Source of the DNA: Anaerolineales bacterium
GTDB taxonomy: Bacteria > Chloroflexota > Anaerolineae > Anaerolineales > UBA11858
Direction: 5' to 3'
DNA length: 42,611 bases
NCBI GenBank assembly: GCA_016785015.1
Contig: JADHTJ010000023.1
Coordinates: 1 to 42,611, forward strand
The notes under the pieces are model-generated. The model worked only from the letters and a program-made list of their open reading frames with translations, made no database searches and had not been told where the DNA came from. Each line of letters opens with the position of its first letter. Positions within the stretch are counted from its first letter, which is position 1. Positions 16,404 through 23,277 of the stretch are shown one piece after another. A program made the translations under genes and the position numbers.

Positions 16404-16673
16404 CTAACAACCACAGGATGGTTCAGGTTGACGTGTTATTGCAGATCGGATCATGGCATATGCGCAACCGACGCCGCTTTCTACAATAATTGCGCCAAAG
16501 GGGCAATTTAGCTGGCAGGCACCACACTCCATGCAAGCCTTATGACGAACTAATTCGACCTCGCGTCCATTTTGCGCAAAGACGCCATGTGGACAAACAT
16601 CCACGCAGAGGCCACAACCAGTACATAAATCAGGGAAAAATTCCAAGGTATTTTCAGCATAAGCATCGAACAT
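16404..16673 (-). CDS. hgcB: HgcB, 2[4Fe-4S] ferredoxin of mercury methylation
   Basis: 89 residues with two four-cysteine clusters: CTGCGLCVDVCP (Cys17, 20, 23, 27) and CMECGACQLNCP (Cys47, 50, 53, 57), the second being the HgcB signature. It also has the conserved extra Cys70 (GVGC) and the C-terminal SCGC. HgcB is thought to re-reduce the corrinoid of HgcA, and its tail cysteines may carry Hg(II). The frame is open upstream to 16889, but the ATG at 16673 follows the hgcA stop by 2 nt and has GGGAGG 6 nt before it, inside hgcA. This spacing shows tight coupling with hgcA. The length and adjacency are canonical. A generic ferredoxin is the only alternative and is unlikely given its neighbour. 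Confidence 0.95.
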   Translation of the reverse strand: MFDAYAENTLEFFPDLCTGCGLCVDVCPHGVFAQNGREVELVRHKACMECGACQLNCPFGAIIVESGVGCAYAMIRSAITRQPEPSCGC

Positions 16674-16675
16674 GA

Positions 16676-17656
16676 TCAGCCTCCCCAAACTTTCGTCAAA
16701 AACAGTGGGATCATCAAGATGATCCCAATCCCAAACATCCAGGCCATGCTGGGCGCGTAGCGGAATATTTCTGTGCGAACGCCGGTTCGTGAAGTAAACG
16801 TAGAAGAGCCGGTGAAGTTTAGCGCCAGATAGGCTGTTATGGGTGGTAGAGTCAGCACATACGCCAGTGTCCAACCAATCCGCTGCCAAATCACCAGATC
16901 AGGATTCGCCAAATAGGCATTCAAAGCGAATGGGAGAGCAACGATCCCACCGAGGATATATCCTTTGGTGCTGAAATTGTTCGTCGGTAGCCAGGGAAGT
17001 AAAATCGGGAATAGAACAACCCCCGCCAAAATCGCAGAAACTGCTCCCAGAGATCTCAAAAGAAGGCCCAGCACTAACAACGGAATCAACACAAATACCA
17101 GTTCGACAGGGATCAAGGTAATGCGATCCCACAGAGTGAATTTAACCCGCCGCATTTCTGGTGAAACTTCTCCGGCTTGCAAATATTTCGGTAAATCCGT
17201 TGAACGCACGGGTCCATAGACAACTTTAAAACCTGAACGCTTGCGAACCTCATGAGCCACAACACCAGGAGCGCCCAATTGGGGCAGGATCAACTCGCGG
17301 TGGTCAACAATATGTTTGAGCTGAGACGCTTCAATCCTGTGAACAAGTTCATCTGTCCCGAAGGTGCCTTTGCCAGCCGCACACCAAACATTGACACCCT
17401 TCGTATCAAGCGCAAGAATGTAGCCATCAACGCCGCCCAACGCTGAGCGCAGGGCATCGAAGCTGAGCGTGTAATTGGCGGTCACAAAAACTGGTGAATT
17501 GGCAACGGGATCTCCCAGGGCATACAGGCCTGGTTCAACCAGGTGTTTATTACGGTTTATCGCCCAGCGAGCCAGGAAATGATCCCAATATTCTGCGATT
17601 CCAAGGCGGCTGGTCGTCAACTGAATGTTTTCATGAGGAGATGATAGTTCTACCAA
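16676..17656 (-). CDS. hgcA: HgcA, corrinoid protein of mercury methylation
   Basis: 326 residues. The N-terminal CdhD-like corrinoid-binding domain (about 40-165) contains the diagnostic cap-helix motif NVWCAAGKGTFGT (89-101) with Cys92, the residue proposed to ligand the cobalt. The C-terminal half (about 178-322) has five hydrophobic segments, as in all HgcA proteins. Function known for the family: transfer of a methyl group from methylcob(III)alamin to Hg(II), giving methylmercury, together with HgcB. The start is TTG with AAAGGAA upstream. It precedes hgcB by 2 nt. Upstream on the same strand are a hairpin element, a tiny ORF, the Sec-type CMD gene, arsM and arsR, so it may be read from the arsR promoter. 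The CdhD homologue of the acetyl-CoA pathway lacks this membrane half, so misassignment is unlikely. Confidence 0.96.
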   Translation of the reverse strand: MVELSSPHENIQLTTSRLGIAEYWDHFLARWAINRNKHLVEPGLYALGDPVANSPVFVTANYTLSFDALRSALGGVDGYILALDTKGVNVWCAAGKGTFGTDELVHRIEASQLKHIVDHRELILPQLGAPGVVAHEVRKRSGFKVVYGPVRSTDLPKYLQAGEVSPEMRRVKFTLWDRITLIPVELVFVLIPLLVLGLLLRSLGAVSAILAGVVLFPILLPWLPTNNFSTKGYILGGIVALPFALNAYLANPDLVIWQRIGWTLAYVLTLPPITAYLALNFTGSSTFTSRTGVRTEIFRYAPSMAWMFGIGIILMIPLFLTKVWGG

Positions 17657-17691
17657 GGTTTATTTCCTTTCTTCGAATCGAATCTATTAGG

Positions 17692-17787
17692 AGTTACGCA
17701 CTTGAAAGGGATTGGTCTGGGAGTAGGGGGTGGGGCTGCGCCTCCACCCCCTATTCCCAGACATTTTCTCGCTGAACTGCGCAAGTC
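17692..17787. repeat. G-rich hairpin element upstream of hgcA
   Basis: An 18-bp stem (17716-17733/17744-17761) with one G-U type pair, flanked by AGTTACGCA (17692-17700) and TGCGCAAGT (17779-17787). It belongs to the same family as the elements at 6204 and 16224. It separates hgcA from the upstream arsM group and could reduce readthrough. Confidence 0.8.
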
Positions 17788-17853
17788 ATATCTTTAATCT
17801 CGTGGTATTTACAAATCAATAGTTGTGTGGTGCATAATAATGAAATAATTCCG

Positions 17854-17907
17854 GGCAGTTTACAGTCATGCCCAGGACCAGGTAGTTTAATGTCTTACCC
17901 AGGACTA
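17854..17907 (-). repeat. Two tandem imperfect 27-bp repeats, each a small hairpin
   Basis: Copies 17854-17880 and 17881-17907 agree at 21 of 27 positions. Each has complementary edges: GGCA..TGCC in the first and GGTA..TACC in the second, so one base pair is changed on both sides (C-G to T-A). That looks like compensatory change. They lie between the tiny ORF and hgcA. They may be paired protein-binding sites or an RNA structure. No known family is recognised. Confidence 0.6.
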
Positions 17908-17976
17908 CGGTTGACAACCATCACTACAATGAGCGATACGGCGCAACATCCAGCGTTTTAGGGGAACCCAAGTCAT
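17905..17976 (-). CDS. Putative 23-residue Cys-containing small ORF
   Basis: A strong AGGAGG, which overlaps the end of the Sec-type CMD gene, lies 8 nt before an ATG. That ATG opens a 23-codon frame ending in TAG, rich in Arg and Trp and ending HCSDGCQP. It begins 5 nt after the stop of the upstream gene. It could be a small metal-binding or leader peptide upstream of hgcA, or a relic. It has no recognised homologue. The evidence is only the ribosome-binding site and position. Confidence 0.35.
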   Translation of the reverse strand: MTWVPLKRWMLRRIAHCSDGCQP

Positions 17977-17981
17977 GGTAC

Positions 17982-18272
17982 TTACCTCCTTTCTTTCAAA
18001 TTTTCTAACCGTTTTAAGCGCGCTTCGCGAAATTGTGCTCGCACCTTTCCAGCAGACACGGCCATCACAATCGATTGCACCGCGCCTATTTCAGCTTTGG
18101 AAATACCTTGTTCTTTGGCCACGCCAAAGTAATGCTCCATTCAAGGGTGGCAGCCAACTGCCATGGCAGCGGCCAGTTGTAGCATGAGGGTAGTCTTGGG
18201 ATCGAGGATTTCATTGTGGCGTGCTGTATCGTAGAAACTATCAAATGCTTTCAGTTGATCTTTGGTCAACAT
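17982..18272 (-). CDS. AhpD/CMD-family selenoprotein (in-frame UGA at the redox motif)
   Basis: Read through one UGA (18141-18143), this is a 96-residue carboxymuconolactone-decarboxylase/AhpD-like protein starting MLTKDQLKAFDSFYDTARHN. The redox motif reads G-C41-H-P-U44-M-E-H-Y-F, where relatives have C-x-x-C-x-x-x-H/Y, so UGA replaces the second redox cysteine. After the UGA the family sequence continues in frame (GVAKEQGISKAEIGAVQSIVMAV) to a normal TAA. A 17-nt perfect hairpin starts 11 nt after the UGA. The start has AAAGGAAC upstream. It lies 26 nt after arsM. Expected role: thiol/selenol-based peroxidase or reductase supporting arsenic methylation. Standard gene calling would miss it. 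Alternatives, namely a pseudogene or a TGC-to-TGA error, are less likely. Confidence 0.88.
18113..18129 (-). promoter_or_regulatory. Bacterial SECIS-like hairpin of the CMD selenoprotein
   Basis: On the minus strand CUUUGGC-GUG-GCCAAAG forms a perfect 7-bp, 17-nt hairpin with G-U-G in the loop. It begins exactly 11 nt after the in-frame UGA. This equals the minimal SECIS geometry known for E. coli fdhF (17-nt upper hairpin, 11 nt spacing). Confidence 0.8.
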
Positions 18273-18298
18273 TTCTGTTCCTTTCAATACCAACAAAT

Positions 18299-19255
18299 CT
18301 ACATCGGTTTTTTCGCCGTAATCTTGGCGCTGAAGATGGCTTTTTGTGGATCGAAATCTTTGAAGGCTTCCCCATCAACCTTGATTAATTCTCCTTCGCC
18401 GCCTTCGTTGACCACTAGCACAGCACGGCCATCCTTTTTCGCTTCTTCAACTTGAACTTTCAGCTCTGGGTCGATCTGCTCAACCGCGGCATCTATAATC
18501 TCTTGCTCCCAATAAGATGCGGTTAAATCCACGTCAGTGAAGCCAGCATCTTGAATGGCTGCGATATATTCTTTGACATCCAACGCCCCAGCGATGCAGC
18601 CCGCCCAGGCGCTCATACTATTCTTGATCACATCGGGCAAAGGGCCATCGGTGACGATGTCGCTGACAGCAAGACGTCCGCCAGGTTTCAGGGATCGGAA
18701 CGCTTCACGGAAAACCTGGGGTTTATCAGGACTAAGGTTGATCACGCAGTTAGAGATGATCACATCGACGGTATCATCCGCCACGGGGAGATGCTCGATC
18801 TCCCCCAGCCGAAACTCGACATTCTCGGCACCCAACTTATCTTTATTTGCTCGAGCACGTTCGATCATCGCCGAGGTCATATCTACGCCAATGACCTTTC
18901 CCGTGGGGCCAACCTTCTTAGCAGCCAAAAAACAATCGATGCCGCCACCGGAACCAAGATCAAGCACAGTCTGGCCACCTTCCAGAGATGCAAGGGTTAC
19001 GGGGTCACCGCAGCCCAGGGAGAGATCGGTGACCTCTGAAGGCAAATCAAAGGCATCGGAGTCTTCATAGAGGTGGGCGATCGAATCAAGCTGAACTTCA
19101 CCGTCTGGGCTGCAGCAGGAGCTATCCGCAGGGCCGCAGCCGCAATCGGCCTGTTGGCCAGGCTGGAATTTCTCAGCGATGCTGCCGTAGCGCTCGCGCA
19201 CCGCAGAGCGGATATCGGCAGGGTTTTCGGTTTTTGTTCTTTCAGTAGTCATCAT
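18299..19255 (-). CDS. arsM: Arsenite S-adenosylmethyltransferase
   Basis: 318 residues. The SAM-binding motif is LDLGSGGGIDCFLAAKKVG (about 98-116), with DMTSAMIERAR following. Arsenic-binding cysteines of the family are present at Cys82 (LGCGDP), Cys170 (IISNCVINLS) and Cys220 (AWAGCIAGAL). An N-terminal Cys cluster (ADCGCGPADSSCCSPDG) is typical of bacterial ArsM. It methylates As(III) stepwise to mono-, di- and trimethyl forms. Two ATG codons are adjacent. The second (19252) has the better distance from AAGGAG. A TATCGATA motif lies 30 nt upstream, resembling the arsR operator half-sites. It is the second gene of the arsR-arsM-selenoprotein group, 66 nt after arsR. Confidence 0.95.
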   Translation of the reverse strand: MMTTERTKTENPADIRSAVRERYGSIAEKFQPGQQADCGCGPADSSCCSPDGEVQLDSIAHLYEDSDAFDLPSEVTDLSLGCGDPVTLASLEGGQTVLDLGSGGGIDCFLAAKKVGPTGKVIGVDMTSAMIERARANKDKLGAENVEFRLGEIEHLPVADDTVDVIISNCVINLSPDKPQVFREAFRSLKPGGRLAVSDIVTDGPLPDVIKNSMSAWAGCIAGALDVKEYIAAIQDAGFTDVDLTASYWEQEIIDAAVEQIDPELKVQVEEAKKDGRAVLVVNEGGEGELIKVDGEAFKDFDPQKAIFSAKITAKKPM

Positions 19256-19321
19256 TATCTCCTTATATATTGAAATATTTATATTTATCGATATAACTTA
19301 TTAAAAAAAATAGACACACAC

Positions 19322-19642
19322 TTAATCTGGTATCTGGACAACCATCTTCACAGACTGACTGGGAGCAAAATCCTCCGCCACCTGGCAGCAGCCTTGGGCT
19401 AAGCGTTTCTGATCGAGAGTGTACAATATCTGCTTGCCACGCCGCTCGGATTTGACCAAACCAGCGTTCTTGAGTATCTTCAAGTGATGGGATACAGTTG
19501 GTTGAGCCACATCCAGTTTATCAACAATATCGTTGACGCTGAGCAGCTCACAGCAGCACAACGCCATGATCTTCTGGCGAGTTTCGTCCGCCAGGGCTTT
19601 TGCAAATTCAACTGTATCAAAAATAATCGTTACTGTTTTCAT
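19322..19642 (-). CDS. arsR: ArsR/SmtB-family metalloid-responsive repressor
   Basis: 106 residues with the winged-helix fold of the ArsR family: FAKALADETRQKIMALCCC, the recognition segment DVAQPTVSHHLKILKNAGLV and the wing SERRGKQILYTL. Likely As(III) ligands are Cys29-31 in CCCELLS, at the place of the ELCVCDL-type site, together with Cys85-86 (QGCCQ) near the C-terminus. It should repress its own promoter and release on As(III), or possibly another thiophilic metal. It lacks a clear Shine-Dalgarno sequence and has a short 5' UTR. It is first in the minus-strand gene group with arsM, the CMD selenoprotein and, further on, hgcAB. Confidence 0.93.
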   Translation of the reverse strand: MKTVTIIFDTVEFAKALADETRQKIMALCCCELLSVNDIVDKLDVAQPTVSHHLKILKNAGLVKSERRGKQILYTLDQKRLAQGCCQVAEDFAPSQSVKMVVQIPD

Positions 19643-19696
19643 ATCGAAGTTTATCTATACAATCACAATACTAATCGAAGTTTATCGATATGTCAA
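19643..19696 (-). promoter_or_regulatory. arsR promoter with ATCGA-N6-TCGAT operators
   Basis: On the minus strand TTGACA (19696-19691), a 17-nt spacer and TAGTAT (19673-19668). The palindrome ATCGA-AGTTTA-TCGAT (19674-19689) fills the spacer. A second related site (ATCGAAGTTTATCTAT, 19643-19658) starts exactly 31 bp away, next to the start codon. A TATCGATA at 19286-19293 lies before arsM. The placement suits autorepression by ArsR. Confidence 0.75.
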
Positions 19697-19711
19697 GCGC
19701 GAAAAAATCTC

Positions 19712-19739
19712 TTGCAATCCACCTTTACGGTGGTATAAT
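19712..19739 (+). promoter_or_regulatory. Promoter of the tRNA-Val gene
   Basis: TTGCAA (19712-19717), a 16-nt spacer, TATAAT (19734-19739). It is placed 12 nt before the tRNA and diverges from the arsR promoter. Confidence 0.65.
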
Positions 19740-19751
19740 TCCATTCGCTCC

Positions 19752-19825
19752 GGGCGGTTAGCTCAGCTGGTTAGAGCGTTGCGTTGACATCGCAAAGGCC
19801 GTTGGTTCGAGTCCAATACCGCCCA
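19752..19825 (+). tRNA. tRNA-Val (anticodon GAC)
   Basis: A 74-nt cloverleaf. Acceptor GGGCGGT (19752-19758) pairs with ACCGCCC (19818-19824), with discriminator A. The D arm is AGCTCAGCTGGTTAGAGC. The anticodon stem TTGCG/CGCAA carries loop TTGACAT, so the anticodon is GAC. The T loop is GGTTCGAGTCC. CCA is not encoded. It has its own promoter and terminator. Confidence 0.97.
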
Positions 19826-19830
19826 TGATT

Positions 19831-19863
19831 CAAAAGCAGGCCGATTGGCCTGCTTTTGATTTT
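19831..19863 (+). terminator. Terminator of the tRNA-Val transcript
   Basis: A 12-bp perfect stem CAAAAGCAGGCC (19831-19842) with GGCCTGCTTTTG (19847-19858), followed by ATTTT. A second small hairpin (AGTTTCAGC/GCTGAAACT) comes a few bases later. Confidence 0.75.
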
Positions 19864-19915
19864 AAGAGTTTCAGCTTTGCTGAAACTTTAGTGGCGGGTT
19901 ATCAATTTTATGGCA

Positions 19916-20749
19916 TCACAGATGAGCTTCAAGCCAGGTTTCTACATCTTTTAGCACTATCTCATGTTCGGGTTCGTTGAATACCTCGTGGTACAGTCCG
20001 TCATATATCTTGAGTGTCTTGTCTTCAGAACTGGCCATGTCATAAAACATCTGTGCGCCATCTGGATCAACAAGAATGTCTTCAGCACCTTGTACGAGGA
20101 TAAATGGAAGCACAACCTTGCCTGCTTCTGCTGTGATTCTTTGCAATGCGGACAACAATTCCGCGCCCAACCGAGCAGGAGTCTTTCCATGGAAAACCAG
20201 CGGATCGTTGACGTAGGCTTCGACCACTTTCGGATCACGAGAAATTGCGTTGAAATCCAACGCTTGCACACCCATTTTAGGCGCAATTTTCGATAAAATC
20301 TTGGCCATTGAAATTGTAGCCTGCGAGACACTTTCACCAATCTTTACAAGCGGAGCCGAAATGACAGCACCCTTGAATTCAGACTGATGATCAAGCAGAT
20401 AATACGTTGCAATTGTCCCTCCCATGCTATGACCTAATAGGAAAATTGGTTTTTGGGGCTGCCATTCAACAACCTTCTTGTGGAATATTCCCAATGTTTC
20501 GGTGAAATCTTCAAAGGTTTCGACAATTTCGCGGGCTCCGGCGGATTTGCCATGGCCGATATGATCCAGCCCGTAGATTGCGTAGCCAAGGGGAACAAAG
20601 TGGTCCACCACGTTCATATAGCGACCACAATGTTCACCCAACCCGTGAACAACCAGCAAAACAGCTTTTGCATCTTCTTCTGGCAGCCAACTCTGATAGT
20701 AAATATTGACATCTCGTACGCCCTTGAAATTGCCCTCGATGTGTTTCAT
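19916..20749 (-). CDS. Alpha/beta hydrolase, monoacylglycerol-lipase-like
   Basis: 277 residues of the lysophospholipase/monoglyceride lipase group (Hydrolase_4). It has VVHGLGEHCGRY after the first strands (the HG-x-x-EH-x-x-RY family signature), YGLDHIGHGKS, the nucleophile elbow LLGHSMGGTIA with the catalytic Ser, Asp in VQGAEDILVDPDGA and His in GLYHEVFNEP. No signal peptide or membrane segment is seen. AAGGAG precedes the ATG. It probably hydrolyses monoacylglycerols or lysophospholipids. It is a single gene between the tRNA and the ABC operon. Exact specificity is not deducible. Confidence 0.9.
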   Translation of the reverse strand: MKHIEGNFKGVRDVNIYYQSWLPEEDAKAVLLVVHGLGEHCGRYMNVVDHFVPLGYAIYGLDHIGHGKSAGAREIVETFEDFTETLGIFHKKVVEWQPQKPIFLLGHSMGGTIATYYLLDHQSEFKGAVISAPLVKIGESVSQATISMAKILSKIAPKMGVQALDFNAISRDPKVVEAYVNDPLVFHGKTPARLGAELLSALQRITAEAGKVVLPFILVQGAEDILVDPDGAQMFYDMASSEDKTLKIYDGLYHEVFNEPEHEIVLKDVETWLEAHL

Positions 20750-20805
20750 GTGGCTCTCCTTTTATCCATTGGTATGCCTATTTTATCAGTAATTATTGGG
20801 AAGCA

Positions 20806-23229
20806 TTACTCGTAAGCGAGCACTTCATTGATCGTCAACCGGGCTGCGTTGCGAGCGGGGAGAATGCTGGCGGCGATCGAGAGCAGGATCACCACAACCA
20901 ACCAAATGCCCACCCCCTCAGGGGCAAAAGTCAAATCCATAGAAGAGCCCATCATCGATTCGCTGATGATATTGAGCAAGGCCTCGCTTATTGGGAAAGA
21001 CACCCCAATTGCTAAGAACCAGGTGATCAGGCCAATCATAACTCCCTCGATCACCACCGATTTTGTGATCTCCAAATCTACCGCACCAATCGCTCGCATC
21101 ACCCCAATTTCACGTGTACGTTCCAGAACATTCATCCCCATGGTACCCGTCAGACCGATACTACCTACAAAGGCTGTCAGCAATGCCATGATCAGTAAAA
21201 ATACCACTAGAACATCAATCGACCGGCCATTTTCTTCTTGAATGAGCAGTCCTGGGTTAATGCTGTTCACCTCGAAACCATGGTCGACAAAATACTTATC
21301 CAACTTCTGAGCGACTTCTTTTTGTTTTTCGAGGGAATGCTCTTCGGTCATCACTCGATAAGAGAAAGCCTGGTTGGAAAGGTCAAGCATGTCAGCGACA
21401 TAATCGTAATCCGCGTACGCCAGAGTATCACCTACCATACTGACAAAGCGAAAAATACCGACAACTGTCCATTCTTCCTCGCGCTGCCCAGGGACTTTAA
21501 CGATGATCTTGTCGCCAGGCTGAATATCAGGGTAATAGGAATAAATTGTATCGGCGGGTACTACCGCTTTCTCTTCTCCGGGATTCAGCCAACGTCCTGC
21601 GATGATGTCTGGGTCAACCAAGGCGGTATCGTAAGGGGGTGCAATGACAAACATATTATCGACAACATTATCGTCTTCATCCCAGATTTCGGCACCAACT
21701 CCGCCCCAACCCTCCAAACTAGCGACTCCAGGTATTGACATGGCCGCTTTCTCGATGCGCGTGATCGGGTAAGGTTGGCTGAAACTGAGTGTGACATCAC
21801 CCATGAAGTACATCGACAATTGATCCATAAAAGCAGTCATTGATATTCGTACATTAAAAACAGCGATGAAAATTGCGCCGGCAACAGTTAGGGTAAAGAT
21901 GGTTAATAACAAGCGTGCCGTCTGCCGGAAGGTATTGCGGATGGAAAGCATAATTGGCCGTGCGATGAAGCGAATCCGCATGGTGATCCGGTTGATCCAA
22001 CCGAGACCGCTGGATTGATTTCTGGCATTGTCGTTGGTGATGGCGCGCCGCACATTGGTTTTTGACCCTTTGTTGACCGGAAAGAAACCCGCCCCCAAAG
22101 GGAGCAGGAAGGCGATCAATACCTGGATAATGATAGCAATTGGTACAACCCGAAATTCCTGCAGGGTAGCGTTCATGGTATAGGCAATGTATCTCGCTTG
22201 AGCATATCCGGCTATGGCCCCTGTGGGCACAGCGATTATCAGGGAAATCAGGCCATACGTGAATATCAAGGCCATATACATACCAAGGATTTGGAAACTG
22301 CGTCCCCCGACAAGCTTCATGATCCCGATCTGACGCAAGTGCTGAGCCAGAAGGGCATTCAGGGTATTGATGATCAACGAGCCGCTCAAAAAGGTAATCA
22401 GTCCTCCTAGGGCGCCTAAAACGCCTAAGACCGCCAGGATGAGCGATCCCATAGGGTGTTCGTCAGTGACTTTGATCTCGCAGCGATAAATTTCGCGATG
22501 ACTGCGCTCAATCTTATATTCAACATCCGCAGCCAGAGTTTCGATTACCGCTTCATCACTGCCATCCCCACTGATCCTGACGAATAGGCGGTTGTAATAC
22601 TTAGCGATTCCAAGGGACTCCAGGGTGTCCATGGTAATGTAGAGTTTAGGGTCGGCGGTGAAATCACCTGCATCTGTAACCTGATCGCCCACCACACCAA
22701 CTAAGGGTAAAGTGTGAATGTCGCCGTTTGCCAGTTCTACCTGAATATGATCTCCAACCTGGAATCCTGCATCAGCCATAAAATCGGTGCTTACCAATAA
22801 CTCACGCCGCCCCGGATACTGGGTTCCAGAGATGGTAGAAAGCTGATTCACCTGCATATTTCTGAAATCTGTGATGGCGATCAAGCCCAGATCTTGCCAT
22901 TCCTTGCCATCATTGCTGGCACGGATGCCCGTAATCTGGCGCCCTTCGACAGCGGCAACACCAGGAATGTGCTCAATAACGTTGACGAAGTCCTCGTAAA
23001 ATGGATCGGTCCAGATCTCAATATTGACAGGAGAAGCCAGGGCATAACTGTGGTCGATATCTTCGGCAATAATGGCATAAGCGCTGACAATCATGCCAAT
23101 TGAAAATACACCCACTGCTATCGAGGCAACCACGAGCAGAGTGCGCATTTTGTTATCCCAAAGATCGGCGATGACTTTGTTCCAGCGCGGCTTTAGTTTA
23201 TTGGGCTTGATCTCTGTGCTGTTCAACAA
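20806..23229 (-). CDS. FtsX/MacB-type ABC permease (second permease)
   Basis: 807 residues with two FtsX domains and periplasmic MacB_PCD-like regions. There is an N-terminal transmembrane helix (about 27-50), a large outside domain, three helices around 265-395, then a second helix (about 440), an outside domain and three C-terminal helices (about 680-800). The family end PARNAARLTINEVLAYE is present, as are two REIGVMRAIGA-type coupling regions. It begins with TTG (two TTG codons in a row) after AAAAGGT. It is paralogous to the gene at 23278 throughout, so the two probably form a heterodimer. It should export or remodel lipophilic or peptide substrates, driven by the ATPase at 25695. Confidence 0.9.
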   Translation of the reverse strand: MLNSTEIKPNKLKPRWNKVIADLWDNKMRTLLVVASIAVGVFSIGMIVSAYAIIAEDIDHSYALASPVNIEIWTDPFYEDFVNVIEHIPGVAAVEGRQITGIRASNDGKEWQDLGLIAITDFRNMQVNQLSTISGTQYPGRRELLVSTDFMADAGFQVGDHIQVELANGDIHTLPLVGVVGDQVTDAGDFTADPKLYITMDTLESLGIAKYYNRLFVRISGDGSDEAVIETLAADVEYKIERSHREIYRCEIKVTDEHPMGSLILAVLGVLGALGGLITFLSGSLIINTLNALLAQHLRQIGIMKLVGGRSFQILGMYMALIFTYGLISLIIAVPTGAIAGYAQARYIAYTMNATLQEFRVVPIAIIIQVLIAFLLPLGAGFFPVNKGSKTNVRRAITNDNARNQSSGLGWINRITMRIRFIARPIMLSIRNTFRQTARLLLTIFTLTVAGAIFIAVFNVRISMTAFMDQLSMYFMGDVTLSFSQPYPITRIEKAAMSIPGVASLEGWGGVGAEIWDEDDNVVDNMFVIAPPYDTALVDPDIIAGRWLNPGEEKAVVPADTIYSYYPDIQPGDKIIVKVPGQREEEWTVVGIFRFVSMVGDTLAYADYDYVADMLDLSNQAFSYRVMTEEHSLEKQKEVAQKLDKYFVDHGFEVNSINPGLLIQEENGRSIDVLVVFLLIMALLTAFVGSIGLTGTMGMNVLERTREIGVMRAIGAVDLEITKSVVIEGVMIGLITWFLAIGVSFPISEALLNIISESMMGSSMDLTFAPEGVGIWLVVVILLSIAASILPARNAARLTINEVLAYE

Positions 23230-23277
23230 ATTACCTTTTTTCCAATGATTGGATAGTGGTTTGGATAATTGTGGAAT

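Noticed and set aside
16674-16889. A 161-residue ferredoxin starting at 16889
   Set aside because: The extra N-terminal part overlaps hgcA in another frame. ATG 16673 has a good ribosome-binding site and gives the canonical HgcB length.
16404-17656. CdhD/acetyl-CoA-synthase-type corrinoid protein instead of HgcA
   Set aside because: The NVWCAAGK motif, five C-terminal membrane helices and tandem HgcB are specific to the mercury-methylation pair.
17975-18187. 70-residue plus-strand ORF in the arsM-hgcA gap
   Set aside because: It is antisense to the UGA-containing CMD gene, which is supported by homology and SECIS geometry.
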